Source: CAHJXG01 sp964235485
GTDB lineage: Bacteria; Pseudomonadota; Alphaproteobacteria; Acetobacterales; Acetobacteraceae
Direction of reading: 5' to 3'
NCBI GenBank assembly: GCA_964235485.1
Contig: CAXSAZ010000002.1
Location: 62,001-126,000, forward strand
DNA length: 64,000 nt
Numbering within the stretch: position 1 is the stretch's first letter; each line of letters starts with the position of its first letter. Positions 34,699 to 42,937 of the stretch are shown in pieces. The translations under genes were made by a program, and so were the position numbers. The notes under the pieces are model-generated. The model did not search any database and had not been told where the DNA came from. It saw nothing but the letters and a program-made list of their open reading frames with translations.

Positions 34699-35970
34699 AT
34701 GGCTGGCGCGAATGTGATCAACCGCCGGGCCGCACTGATCGGCGCTGCCGGCGCGACCGGGACGCTGCTTGCACAGGGCGCCACGGCGGCGGTGCCGGAA
34801 ATCGACACGGGCCGGGTGCAGGGCGGCCGGGTGGAGTTCCCGGCCTGGACCGCGCCCACAGAACGTCCGTCCGGCGGCCCGCCCAACCCCATGCCGGTGA
34901 ACGAGCGGGTCGGCTTCGCCGTTGTCGGCCTGGGACGCCTGGCACTGGAAGAAATCCTGCCAGCGTTCGGCGAGGTGAAGCGGTCCCGCCTGGTTGCCTT
35001 GGTGAGCGGCACGCCGGACAAGGCGGCGCGCGTCGCCGCCCAATACGGCGTGCGGCCAGAGGCGGTGTACGACTACGCCGGCTTCGACCGCATCCGCGAC
35101 AACCCGGACATCCGGGTCGTGTACGTCGTCCTGCCCAACTCCATGCACAAGGAATACACCATCCGCGCCGCGGAGGCCGGCAAGGACGTGCTGTGCGAGA
35201 AGCCGATGGCGGTGTCCTCGGCCGAGGGCCAGGCCATGGTCGATGCGTGCCGGGCCGCGAGGCGCAAGCTGATGATCGCCTACCGCTGCCAATACGAGCC
35301 GTATAACCGCGAGGTGCTGCGCCTGGTGCGGGAGGGAACGTTCGGACCCGCCCGCTTCATCGACGCGGTGAACACGCAGAACCAGGGCGATGGCGCGCAA
35401 TGGCGGTTCAAGCGGGCGCTCGCCGGCGGCGGGGCGTTGCCGGACATCGGGCTGTATTGCCTCAACGCCGCCCGCTTCCTGACCGGGGAGGAGCCGGTCG
35501 AGGTGATCGCCCGCAGCTTCAGCCCACCGGGCGACCCGCGCTACGCCGAGGTGGAAGAAACCGTGAACTTCATGCTCCGCTTCCCCGGCGGCCTCGTCGC
35601 CAACTGCGCGACGAGCTACGGGATGCACGAAAGCCGGCGGCTCGCGGTACACACGCCGGGCGCCGCCATCAGCCTGGACGGCGCGTTCTCCTACCACGAC
35701 AAGCAACTCCGCATCGCCCGCCGCGACGGCCGGACAGAGGGCGTGGAGGAGCGGCGCATCGCCACCCAGAACCAGTTCGCGCTGGAAATGGACCACATGG
35801 CCGAATGCGTGCTGTCCAACCGCGAGCCGCACACCCCCGGCGAGGAGGGCGTGCAGGACCACCGGATCATGGAAGCGATCTACCAATCCGCCGCCAGCGG
35901 GCAGCCGGTGGCCTTGCCGCGCACCGAAGGGCTGGACCGCACGCGCGGCCCGGTGCCGTCGGCGTCATGA
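34699..35970 (+). CDS. Tat-exported Gfo/Idh/MocA oxidoreductase (glucose-fructose oxidoreductase-like)
   Basis: A 423-residue protein. The N-terminus VINRRAALIGAAGATGTLLAQGATAA is a twin-arginine signal. The Rossmann motif VGLGRLA appears at about residue 75, CEKPMA at about 168 (the conserved Lys of the EKP motif), and a GFO_IDH_MocA C-terminal domain follows. The layout, exported with tightly bound NADP, matches glucose-fructose oxidoreductase and related periplasmic enzymes. The start at 34699 has GAGGGGG upstream. The sensor kinase gene follows 11 bases after, so they may be co-transcribed; the sugar substrate is unknown. Confidence 0.85.
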   Translation: MAGANVINRRAALIGAAGATGTLLAQGATAAVPEIDTGRVQGGRVEFPAWTAPTERPSGGPPNPMPVNERVGFAVVGLGRLALEEILPAFGEVKRSRLVALVSGTPDKAARVAAQYGVRPEAVYDYAGFDRIRDNPDIRVVYVVLPNSMHKEYTIRAAEAGKDVLCEKPMAVSSAEGQAMVDACRAARRKLMIAYRCQYEPYNREVLRLVREGTFGPARFIDAVNTQNQGDGAQWRFKRALAGGGALPDIGLYCLNAARFLTGEEPVEVIARSFSPPGDPRYAEVEETVNFMLRFPGGLVANCATSYGMHESRRLAVHTPGAAISLDGAFSYHDKQLRIARRDGRTEGVEERRIATQNQFALEMDHMAECVLSNREPHTPGEEGVQDHRIMEAIYQSAASGQPVALPRTEGLDRTRGPVPSAS

Positions 35971-35981
35971 CGCGCTGCTGA

Positions 35982-37433
35982 TTGCGCTCGCTCCGTGGCC
36001 GCTTGCTGGCGCTCTGGGCGTTCTCGCTGGCGGCCTGCGTCGCGGCCGGGGCGTTGCTGGTGCAGATTACCGGTCAGTCCACGGCGGCGCAGGTGCAGCG
36101 GGGCGAGGCCGTCGTGGCGCGGGCCTGCGACCTGATCCGCGAGCGGTATGCGTTCTACGCCACGGATTGGCGCGGCCCGGTGCCGCCGTTGGACGACGCC
36201 GGGCTGCGGGCCGACCTCCGAACGGCGGTGTTTCTCGCCCTCGCGCGGCAGGACGGGGTGGAGGGCGGCATCTGGCAATCGGAGGCGGGACCGCTCGCCT
36301 ACGCCTTTCCGACCTATGCTGGCACCGGCCCGAAAACCGACCTGCCCACCGCCGAGGCCGCCAACATCCGGGCGGTCAACGACCAAGCCGCCCAGGACGA
36401 GGCCGCCGTCGCCCGCATGTCGGGCGGCAGCGCGCATCTGCTGCTGCACGCCTGCCCGCTGCCCGGCCCCATCGAGGGCCTGACCGCCTGGACCATGACC
36501 CGGGTGGCGGCGGCGAGTGCTGCGGACGGCTTGCGCGCCGGGCTGCTGCTGTTGTTCGCGCTGATGCTGGGCATGTCGGCTTGGCTTGCGTGGCTGCTGC
36601 GCGACTGGGCGCGCCGGGTGGGCGCCATGGAGGCCGGGTTGGCGCAGCATCGGGACGACCTGCTTCCTACCCTGCCGCGCACCGGGGAGCGCGACCTGGA
36701 CCGCATCGTCGATGCCTTGAACCAGGCCGGGGAGCGCCTGACCGAGGCCCGGCGGCGGTCGGCGGAGCTGGGCGTGCGTGTCGTCACCGCGGAACGGCTG
36801 GCGGCGCTTGGCCGGGTTGCGGCCGGGGTGGCGCATGAAATCCGCAACCCGCTCGCCGCCATGCGGCTGCGGGCGGAGAACGGGCTTGCGGGCGACGACG
36901 ACCGACGCCGCCGCGCCCTCCTCGCGGTGCTGGAGCAGGTCGGAAGGCTGGACCGCCTGCTCGGCGAGTTGCTGGCGATGACCCAGCGCCGCGACCCCGC
37001 GCCGGAGTTGACCGACATCGGAACGCTGCTGTCGTCATGCGTGGAGCGCCACGCCGACCAGGCCGCGGCGGCGCAGGTGAGGCTTGCGGCCGAGGGTGCG
37101 GGGACGGCCCTGCTCGACGCCGCGCTGATCGGCCGGGCGTTGGACAACCTCCTGTCCAACGCCATCCGGCACACGCCCCCAGGCGGCCAGGTTTCGCTGC
37201 GGGCCGAGTGCCGCGGGGCGGCCCTGCGCTTGGTCGTGGAGGACACCGGACCCGGCGTCGCGCCCGACCTGCACGGCACGCTGTTCGAGCCGTTCGTGAC
37301 CGGGCGGGCGGACGGCACCGGCCTCGGCCTCGCCATTGCGCGGGAGCTGGTGGAGGCGCATGGCGGCCGGCTGAGCCTCGCCGCGTCCGAGCAGGGGGCG
37401 CGGTTCGTGATCGAGCTTGGGGGTGCGGCCTGA
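35982..37433 (+). CDS. Membrane sensor histidine kinase
   Basis: A 483-residue kinase with a TTG start at 35982. There are two membrane helices (about 8-28 and 183-203) around a roughly 155-residue periplasmic sensor. A HAMP-like linker follows, then HisKA with His285 in AHEIRNP, and an HATPase with the N box DNLLSNAIRH, DTGPGVAP and GTGLGLAIA. The sensor domain is not recognised. The stop overlaps the start of an NtrC-type regulator (TGATG), forming a two-component pair. The layout resembles ZraSR or other envelope-sensing sigma-54 systems. Confidence 0.88.
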   Translation: MRSLRGRLLALWAFSLAACVAAGALLVQITGQSTAAQVQRGEAVVARACDLIRERYAFYATDWRGPVPPLDDAGLRADLRTAVFLALARQDGVEGGIWQSEAGPLAYAFPTYAGTGPKTDLPTAEAANIRAVNDQAAQDEAAVARMSGGSAHLLLHACPLPGPIEGLTAWTMTRVAAASAADGLRAGLLLLFALMLGMSAWLAWLLRDWARRVGAMEAGLAQHRDDLLPTLPRTGERDLDRIVDALNQAGERLTEARRRSAELGVRVVTAERLAALGRVAAGVAHEIRNPLAAMRLRAENGLAGDDDRRRRALLAVLEQVGRLDRLLGELLAMTQRRDPAPELTDIGTLLSSCVERHADQAAAAQVRLAAEGAGTALLDAALIGRALDNLLSNAIRHTPPGGQVSLRAECRGAALRLVVEDTGPGVAPDLHGTLFEPFVTGRADGTGLGLAIARELVEAHGGRLSLAASEQGARFVIELGGAA

Positions 37434-38821
37434 TGGCGACGGTGCTGATCGTGGACGATGACGCGGCGTTGCGGGAAGGTTTGGCGGAAACGTTGGGCGA
37501 CCTGGGCCACCGCACGGAGGAGGCCGAAGACGGCGCCGCCGCCCTGCGTCGGCTTGCCCGGCCCGGTGTCGATGCCGTGCTGCTGGACCTGCGTATGCCC
37601 GGGCTGGACGGGTTGGAAGTGCTGCGCCGCATCCGCGCGCTGCCGGCGGCGCCGCCCGTCGCGGTGCTGACCGCCGTGCCCACCGCGGCCAACACCATCG
37701 AAGCCATGCGGCTCGGCGCCATCGACCATCTGGCCAAGCCGGTTGGCCGGGCGGACCTGGCCGCGCTGCTGTCCACCCTGCTGGCCGAGCCGGACGCGCC
37801 GCCGCCGCCGGCCGAGGCGACCGTGCCCGAAGGCGAGATGGTGGGGGCGAGCGCCGCCTTGCGGGAGGTGCAGAAAACCATCGGCCGGTTGGCCGACAGC
37901 GACGCCACCGTGCTGATCACCGGGGAAACCGGCACCGGCAAGGAGGTCGTCGCCCGCGCGCTGCATCGGCATGGGCGCCGTGCCGGCGGTCCCTTCGTCG
38001 CGGTGAACTGCGCCGCCATCCCGGCGGAGCTGCTGGAAAGCCTGCTGTTCGGCTATGTGCGCGGCGCGTTCACCGGGGCGGTCGCGGACCGCGCCGGGTC
38101 GTTCCGGGAGGCCGACGGCGGCACGTTGTTCCTCGACGAGATCGGCGACATGCCCGCGGCGATGCAGGCCAAGCTGCTGCGTGTGCTCGGCGACCGCACG
38201 GTGACGCCGGTAGGTGGGCGGGCGGTCGCGGTGGATGTCCGGGTGCTCGCCGCGACGCATCGCGACCTCCTGCGCGCCGTGCGGGAGGGCGGCTTCCGGG
38301 AAGACCTGTTCTACCGGCTGGGCGTGGTGCCGCTGCACCTGCCGCCGCTGCGGGAACGGCTGGCCGACATCGTGCCGTTGGCGGAGCATGTCCTGGCGCT
38401 GTCCGCCGGGCCGGGCGGCGTGGCCAAGCGGCTGTCTCCGGCGGCGGCGGCGCGGCTGGTCGAGCATCCTTGGCCCGGCAACGTCCGGGAACTGCGCAAC
38501 GCCATGGAGCGCGTTGCCGCCCTGGTGCGCCACCCGGTCGTGTCCGCGGCCGACCTCCATTTCCTCGGCGCCCCGGCGCCTTCCGCACCCGACGCGGCCG
38601 ACTGGCTTGCCGGCGACCTGCCCACGGCGCTGGCGCGGCTGGAAGCCGCCATGATCCGCCGGGCGCTGACGGCCAGCCGCGGCAACCGGGCGGAGGCGGC
38701 GCGGCGGCTCGGCATCCACCGGCAGCTCCTGCACGCCAAGCTGGCCCGGCTGGACCTGTCCGGAAGCCGGACGCCGGCCGTCGCCTCCGCGGACGCGGAG
38801 AACGCGGCCAACGAAAAATAA
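37433..38821 (+). CDS. NtrC-family sigma-54 response regulator
   Basis: A 462-residue regulator with a full receiver (VDDDAA at residues 7-12, phospho-acceptor Asp52 in LLDLRMPG, Lys in AKPVG). An AAA+ domain follows with Walker A GETGTGKE at about 160, GAFTGA at 211-216 and FLDEIGD. A Fis-type helix-turn-helix (NRAEAARRLGIHRQLLHAKL) lies at about 420-440. All activation motifs are intact, in contrast to FlbD in this window. It is translationally coupled to the kinase, and a sigma-54 promoter for a secreted protein lies directly downstream. Confidence 0.92.
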   Translation: MATVLIVDDDAALREGLAETLGDLGHRTEEAEDGAAALRRLARPGVDAVLLDLRMPGLDGLEVLRRIRALPAAPPVAVLTAVPTAANTIEAMRLGAIDHLAKPVGRADLAALLSTLLAEPDAPPPPAEATVPEGEMVGASAALREVQKTIGRLADSDATVLITGETGTGKEVVARALHRHGRRAGGPFVAVNCAAIPAELLESLLFGYVRGAFTGAVADRAGSFREADGGTLFLDEIGDMPAAMQAKLLRVLGDRTVTPVGGRAVAVDVRVLAATHRDLLRAVREGGFREDLFYRLGVVPLHLPPLRERLADIVPLAEHVLALSAGPGGVAKRLSPAAAARLVEHPWPGNVRELRNAMERVAALVRHPVVSAADLHFLGAPAPSAPDAADWLAGDLPTALARLEAAMIRRALTASRGNRAEAARRLGIHRQLLHAKLARLDLSGSRTPAVASADAENAANEK

Positions 38822-38847
38822 CTGAGCCATAACAGCGTAGTGCCGTA

Positions 38848-38863
38848 TGGCACAGCGGATGCA
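38848..38863 (+). promoter_or_regulatory. Sigma-54 type promoter of the secreted OB-repeat protein
   Basis: The sequence TGGCAC-AGCGG-ATGCA matches TGGCAC-N5-TTGCW at every position but one, with exact GG to GC spacing. The predicted start near 38874 is about 34 bases before the ATG at 38908. It lies 27 bases after the stop of the NtrC-type regulator and includes a TGCC-N4-GGCA dyad at 38841-38852. Confidence 0.8.
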
Positions 38864-38907
38864 GAACATCGGGCGTGGGCACACTGCCCACCACGACGGA
38901 GAACATC

Positions 38908-39681
38908 ATGGCACATTCGACCAAGCGCCTTCGCCTGGCCCTGCTCGGCGCGACGCTGATTGCCGGGGCGGCCGGCGCGGCGGCGGTCGCGCAGACGACG
39001 CCGAGCTTTGACCCCGCGCAGTTGCCGGCCACCAAGGGCCGCGTCGCCCAGTACAGCCTCACCCCGCGCGGCGACGTGGACGGGCTGATCCTGGATGACG
39101 GGACCGAGATCCACATGCCGCCGCATCTCGGCACGCAGCTCGTTTATGCCGTCAAGCCCGGCGACCAAATCACGGTGCGCGGCCTGCGCGCGCGCGAGGT
39201 GCCGATGGTGCAGGCCATGCAGGTCACCAACGACGCTACGAATCAAAGCGTGACGGATGCGGCGCCTGCCGGTACGCGCGGCCCGCACGGCCCCGGCCGC
39301 CCTGCCGACGCGGCGCGGCAGCCGATGGAGGCCCAGGGCGTCATCAAGGCGCAACTGCATGGGCCGCGCGGCAACCTCAACGGCGTGCTGCTGGCCGACG
39401 GCACCATCGCCCGCCTGCCGCCCCCGGAAGCGAAGCGGCTGGCGCCGACCCTCGCCGTGGGGCAGAGCGTGTTCGTGCGCGGCGAGGGCGTGGCGAACGG
39501 GCTGGGCCGGGTCATCGGCGCCCGCGCCATCGGTCCCAATCCACAGCAGTTGACGGAGATCGCCAGACCGCCCGCACGCGGTGACGGCCCGGACGGGGCG
39601 GGTCCAGACGGCGAGCGGCGCGGCGGGAGGCACGGCGGCCCGCGCGGCCCCGCGGCAACGCCCCCCGCCGCACCGCTCTGA
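38908..39681 (+). CDS. Secreted protein with two repeated OB-like domains (DUF5666-like)
   Basis: A 257-residue protein with an N-terminal signal peptide (hydrophobic about residues 11-30, cleavage near AVAQ). Two copies of an approximately 55-residue unit follow: one at about 43-95 (YSLTPRGDVDGLILDDGTEIHMPP ... GDQITVRGL) and one at about 145-200 (AQLHGPRGNLNGVLLADGTIARLPP ... GQSVFVRGE). The C-terminus is a Gly/Arg/Pro-rich tail. No enzyme motif is visible. A sigma-54 promoter and the adjacent two-component genes suggest it is the regulon's output, perhaps a periplasmic stress protein as ZraP is for ZraSR; that is inference. Confidence 0.68.
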   Translation: MAHSTKRLRLALLGATLIAGAAGAAAVAQTTPSFDPAQLPATKGRVAQYSLTPRGDVDGLILDDGTEIHMPPHLGTQLVYAVKPGDQITVRGLRAREVPMVQAMQVTNDATNQSVTDAAPAGTRGPHGPGRPADAARQPMEAQGVIKAQLHGPRGNLNGVLLADGTIARLPPPEAKRLAPTLAVGQSVFVRGEGVANGLGRVIGARAIGPNPQQLTEIARPPARGDGPDGAGPDGERRGGRHGGPRGPAATPPAAPL

Positions 39682-39776
39682 CCGGGACCTCCCGCGCCGG
39701 CTCTGGCGCGGGAGGCATGGCTGGCCGGCGGCTCGCACCGGCGCTAAACCGGGCCTCGCTTGCAAGGGGGTATGCG

Positions 39777-40388
39777 ATGGCGAGGATCACGACGGTGGAG
39801 CAGCTTGCCGCCCTTTACGGGCCGGTCGGAGAAGCGTCCACGGCCAAGGTCGCCGGCCGCGTCACCCCGGAGTACGGCGCGATGATCGCCGCCTCGCCCT
39901 TCGCGGTGCTTGCCACGTCCGGGCCGGAAGGGCTGGACTGCTCGCCGCGCGGCGACCGGCCCGGCTTCGTGCGGGTGCATGACGACCGCACGCTGATGCT
40001 GCCCGACCGGCGCGGCAACAACCGGATCGACAGCCTGCTGAACGTCGTGCGCGACCCGCGCGTGGCCCTGCTGATGCTGATCCCCGGCAGCGGCAACACG
40101 CTGCGGGTCAACGGGCGCGGCCACCTGGACGACGACCCTGCCCTGCTGGCCTCCTTCGCGGTTGAGGAAAAGGCGCCGCGGTCGGTCCTGGTGATCGAGG
40201 TCGGCGAGATTTACTTTCAATGCGCCCGCGCCGTGGTCCGGTCCCGGCTGTGGGACCCGGCCTCCCAGGTCGATCCCAAGACCCTGCCCACCCCCGGCGA
40301 AATCCTGGCCGCCATGAGCGGCAACCGCGTCGGCGGCGCCGAGTATGACCGGAGCTGGGGCGAACGGGCCAGGCAGACCATGTGGTAG
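39777..40388 (+). CDS. Pyridoxamine 5'-phosphate oxidase-family flavoprotein
   Basis: A 203-residue split-barrel flavin protein of the MSMEG_1061-like FMN-dependent subfamily. The flavin-binding stretch FAVLATSGPEGLDCSPRGDRPGFVRV starts near residue 44, RRGNNRIDSL is near 79, and the conserved end AEYDRSWGERARQTMW is intact. Members are commonly annotated only generally; reduction of small molecules or oxidative-stress roles are proposed. The start at 39777 follows AAGGGGGT; an in-frame ATG 60 bases upstream is less likely. Confidence 0.82.
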   Translation: MARITTVEQLAALYGPVGEASTAKVAGRVTPEYGAMIAASPFAVLATSGPEGLDCSPRGDRPGFVRVHDDRTLMLPDRRGNNRIDSLLNVVRDPRVALLMLIPGSGNTLRVNGRGHLDDDPALLASFAVEEKAPRSVLVIEVGEIYFQCARAVVRSRLWDPASQVDPKTLPTPGEILAAMSGNRVGGAEYDRSWGERARQTMW

Positions 40389-40411
40389 GCACGGTGAAAC
40401 GGGGGTAAGAA

Positions 40412-40444
40412 ATGCTCATTTCCATCAACAGGATGCAGAGATGA
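40412..40444 (+). CDS. Possible 10-codon leader peptide overlapping the Mop gene start
   Basis: A short frame, MLISINRMQR, has a good GGGGGTAAG site just upstream. Its stop overlaps the Mop gene start as ATGA. It could couple or attenuate translation of the molybdate-binding protein. There is no homology evidence; it may be chance. Confidence 0.3.
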   Translation: MLISINRMQR

Positions 40445-40647
40445 AGCTGAGCGCACGCAACCAGATCAAGGGCAAGGTCACGTCGGTCGCCAAGGGCCAG
40501 ACCACGGGACACGTCCACATCGACATCGGCAATGGCACCACGATCCATTGCTCGATCACCAATGAAGCCATCGACGACCTGGCCTTGAAGGTCGGCGACG
40601 ACGCCACCGCGGTGATCAAGGCGTCCGACGTCATGGTGGCGAAATAG
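40441..40647 (+). CDS. Molbindin (single Mop/TOBE domain molybdate-binding protein)
   Basis: A 68-residue single Mop domain (SARNQIKGKVTSVAKG near the N-terminus, then VHIDIGNGTTIHCSITNEA, VGDDATAVIKASDVMVAK). Molbindins form hexamers that store or buffer molybdate in the cytoplasm. The size and full-length domain match known molbindins. A secreted molybdopterin-fold protein and divergent modABC genes follow, making a molybdenum-handling neighbourhood. Confidence 0.9.
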   Translation: MKLSARNQIKGKVTSVAKGQTTGHVHIDIGNGTTIHCSITNEAIDDLALKVGDDATAVIKASDVMVAK

Positions 40648-40650
40648 CCG

Positions 40651-41145
40651 ATGCGGCGGGCGAGCATCCGACGAGGCTTGGCCGCGGCCCTGCTCGCCGG
40701 GCTGCTTGCCCCGGCAGCGGCCGGTGCGCAGAACAGCGCGCCGCCGGGCCTCGCCATCGGGGGCCGGGTCGAGCACCCCCGCATCCTCGCCTTGGCGGAC
40801 CTGCAGGCGCTGCCGCCGGTGACGGTGGAGGTCGAGCACGCGCACGAAAGGGATGCGCAGAGACATGCGTTCACCGGCGCGCTGCTTTGGCCCTTCCTCA
40901 CCGCCGCAGGCCCAATGGACACCGGCAAGCGCACGTTCCTGCAGCACACCGTGCTGGCGCGCGGCCAGGACGGCTACGCGGTGGCGCTGGCGGTCGGCGA
41001 GCTTGATCCGAACTTCGAGGGCAAGCAGGTCCTGGTCGCCTATGCGGAGGACGGCAAGCCGCTTCCCGGCCTGCGCCTTGTCGTGCCGGCCGACGCCCGC
41101 GGCGGGCGCAGCGTGCGCGACCTGGTTGCGATCGAGGTCCGCTGA
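40651..41145 (+). CDS. Secreted molybdopterin-binding-fold (sulfite-oxidase-like) protein
   Basis: A 164-residue protein with a signal peptide (hydrophobic about 9-26, cleavage after AGA). It resembles the small stand-alone version of the oxidoreductase molybdopterin-binding domain: GGRVEHPRILALADLQALPPVTVEV, HAFTGALLWPFL, then DGYAVALAVGELDPNFEGKQVLVAYAEDGKPLP. The Cys that ligates Mo in true sulfite oxidases is not obvious, so it may bind no cofactor. It starts three bases after the Mop gene and ends 15 bases before the convergent modC. Confidence 0.7.
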   Translation: MRRASIRRGLAAALLAGLLAPAAAGAQNSAPPGLAIGGRVEHPRILALADLQALPPVTVEVEHAHERDAQRHAFTGALLWPFLTAAGPMDTGKRTFLQHTVLARGQDGYAVALAVGELDPNFEGKQVLVAYAEDGKPLPGLRLVVPADARGGRSVRDLVAIEVR

Positions 41146-41159
41146 GCCGCCGCGGCGGT

Positions 41160-42236
41160 TTACCCGTGGTCGAACGCCGTCGATTTCACCACCGCGAACA
41201 GGGGCTTGCCGGGCGCCAAGCCGAGGGTCGCCACCGCGTCGCGCGTCAGCCGGGCGAGCAGCGGCGTCGGCCCGACTTGCAGCGTGACGAAAGCTTCATG
41301 CGGGCCGGATGGCGCAACCGCCGAAACCGTGCCCGGCAGGATATTGTGGCTGCTGAACCCGCGCGGCGCTTCCGTCGCCACCGCAACGTCGCGGGCACGC
41401 AGGCGCAGGCGCAGCCGGGTGCCTTCGGCCTCCGGGCGCAACGGCACTTGAAGCGCGCCGCCCGGGAACGCCAGGCGCGTCAGCCCGCGCGCCGGGTCGT
41501 GCGCCTGCACGGTGCAGGACAGCACGGCGCCGGCGTCCCGCCGCCCGCTGAGCACGGGCAGGTCGGTGCGGGCGGCCAGCGCGTCCAGCGGACCCGCCGC
41601 CAGCACGCGCCCGGCTTCCAGCAGCACAAGCGTGTCGGCGAGGCGGTCCACCTCCTCCAGCGCGTGCGTCACATACAGCACGGGGACACGCGCCGCGTCG
41701 CGCAGCCGTTCCAGGAAGCCCAGGATTTCCCCTTTGCGCGGGCCGTCAAGTGCTGCGAGCGGCTCGTCCATCAGCAGCAGGCGCGGCCGGGCCAGCAAGG
41801 CGCGGCCCAATGCCACCCGCTGCCGCTCCCCGCCGGACAGGGCGCGCGGGCGCCGGCGCAGCAGGGGCGCGATGCCGAGCAGGTCCACCACCTCGTCGAA
41901 CCCCGGCCCGGACGCCTCGCGCGGCGCCCGCCGTGCGCCGTAGCGGAGGTTGGTCTCGACCGAGAAATGCGGCAGCAGCTTGGCATCCTGGAACACCACC
42001 GCGCAGCGCCGCCGCTCCGCCGGCACGTCGGTGCCGACCGCGGTGTCCAGCAGCACGGCCCCGCCCAGCGCCACCCGCCCCGCCTGCGGCCGCAACAGCC
42101 CGGCGACGACGGACAGCACCGTGCTCTTGCCCGAGCCGGACGGGCCGAACAATGCCGTGACGCCCGGGACTTGCGCGCTGAAACTGACATCGAGAAAGAA
42201 CGCGCCGAGGCAGTGCCGCACCGAAACGTCGAGCAT
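41160..42236 (-). CDS. modC: Molybdate ABC transporter ATP-binding protein
   Basis: A 358-residue ATPase with Walker A GPSGSGKST at about 32-40, ABC signature LSGGERQRVAL at about 135, Walker B LLLMDEPLAALD, and a C-terminal Mop/TOBE domain (about 290-350) typical of ModC. It powers molybdate uptake with ModA and ModB. The ATG at 42236 overlaps the modB stop (TGATG); GTG at 42239 is an alternative. It is last of the modA-modB-modC minus-strand operon. Confidence 0.93.
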   Translation of the reverse strand: MLDVSVRHCLGAFFLDVSFSAQVPGVTALFGPSGSGKSTVLSVVAGLLRPQAGRVALGGAVLLDTAVGTDVPAERRRCAVVFQDAKLLPHFSVETNLRYGARRAPREASGPGFDEVVDLLGIAPLLRRRPRALSGGERQRVALGRALLARPRLLLMDEPLAALDGPRKGEILGFLERLRDAARVPVLYVTHALEEVDRLADTLVLLEAGRVLAAGPLDALAARTDLPVLSGRRDAGAVLSCTVQAHDPARGLTRLAFPGGALQVPLRPEAEGTRLRLRLRARDVAVATEAPRGFSSHNILPGTVSAVAPSGPHEAFVTLQVGPTPLLARLTRDAVATLGLAPGKPLFAVVKSTAFDHG

Positions 42237-42937
42237 CACATCCCAAGCAGCCGCCGCATGTGCCGGGCAATCAGCTCCGACAGCAGCAGCCCGGCGATGG
42301 CCAAGGTGAACGACACCGCCGAAAGCTTGGCTGCCGTCGCCTCGCCGCCCGGCACCTGCGTCGCGGCGTAGATCGCGAGCGGCAGGGTCTGCGTTTCCCC
42401 GGGGATGTTGGAGGCGAAGGTGATGACGGCGCCGAACTCGCCCAAGCCCGCCGCGAAGGCCACCACGCCGCCGGCCAGGATGCCGGGCGCCATCAGCGGC
42501 AGGGTGACGGTCACGAAGCGGTCCACTGGCCCGGCGCCGAGCGTGCGCGCCGCCGCCTCAAGCCCAGGGTCGATGCCTTCCAATGACAGCCGCATCGCCC
42601 GCACCATCAGCGGAAAGGCCATGACCGCCGTGGCCAGCGCGGCACCGCCCGTGGTGAACACCAGGCGCACGCCGAACCAATCCAGCAGCAGCGACCCCAG
42701 CGGCCCCCGCACGCCGAACAGCAGCAGCAGGCCCCAGCCGACCACCACTGGCGGCATCACCAGCGGCAGGTGCACGGCCGCGTCGAGCACTGTCCGCCCG
42801 GCGAACCGGCCACGCGCCAAGGCATAGGCGGCCAGCACGGCCAGGGGCAGGCCGAACGCCACGCTGCGCGACGCGACTGCCAGGCTGATGCGGATGGCCT
42901 GCCACTCGTCCGGGGTCAGCCAGGAGAGGGGGTTCAC
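42236..42937 (-). CDS. modB: Molybdate ABC transporter permease
   Basis: A 233-residue permease with about five membrane helices. The EAA loop is EAARTLGAGPVDRFVTVTLPLMAPGILAG-like, followed by GLGEFGAVITFASNIPGETQTLPLAIY, characteristic of ModB. GTG at 42937 is chosen as the start: it overlaps the modA stop as GTGA and gives the family-like NPLSWLTPDEWQAIRISL N-terminus. The reading frame is open far upstream inside modA, but that part is a shadow. Confidence 0.92.
   Translation of the reverse strand: MNPLSWLTPDEWQAIRISLAVASRSVAFGLPLAVLAAYALARGRFAGRTVLDAAVHLPLVMPPVVVGWGLLLLFGVRGPLGSLLLDWFGVRLVFTTGGAALATAVMAFPLMVRAMRLSLEGIDPGLEAAARTLGAGPVDRFVTVTLPLMAPGILAGGVVAFAAGLGEFGAVITFASNIPGETQTLPLAIYAATQVPGGEATAAKLSAVSFTLAIAGLLLSELIARHMRRLLGM

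Noticed and set aside
36314..38884. 856-codon minus-strand open frame across the kinase and NtrC regulator
   Set aside because: Composition is typical of a shadow frame; the opposite strand has full catalytic motifs.
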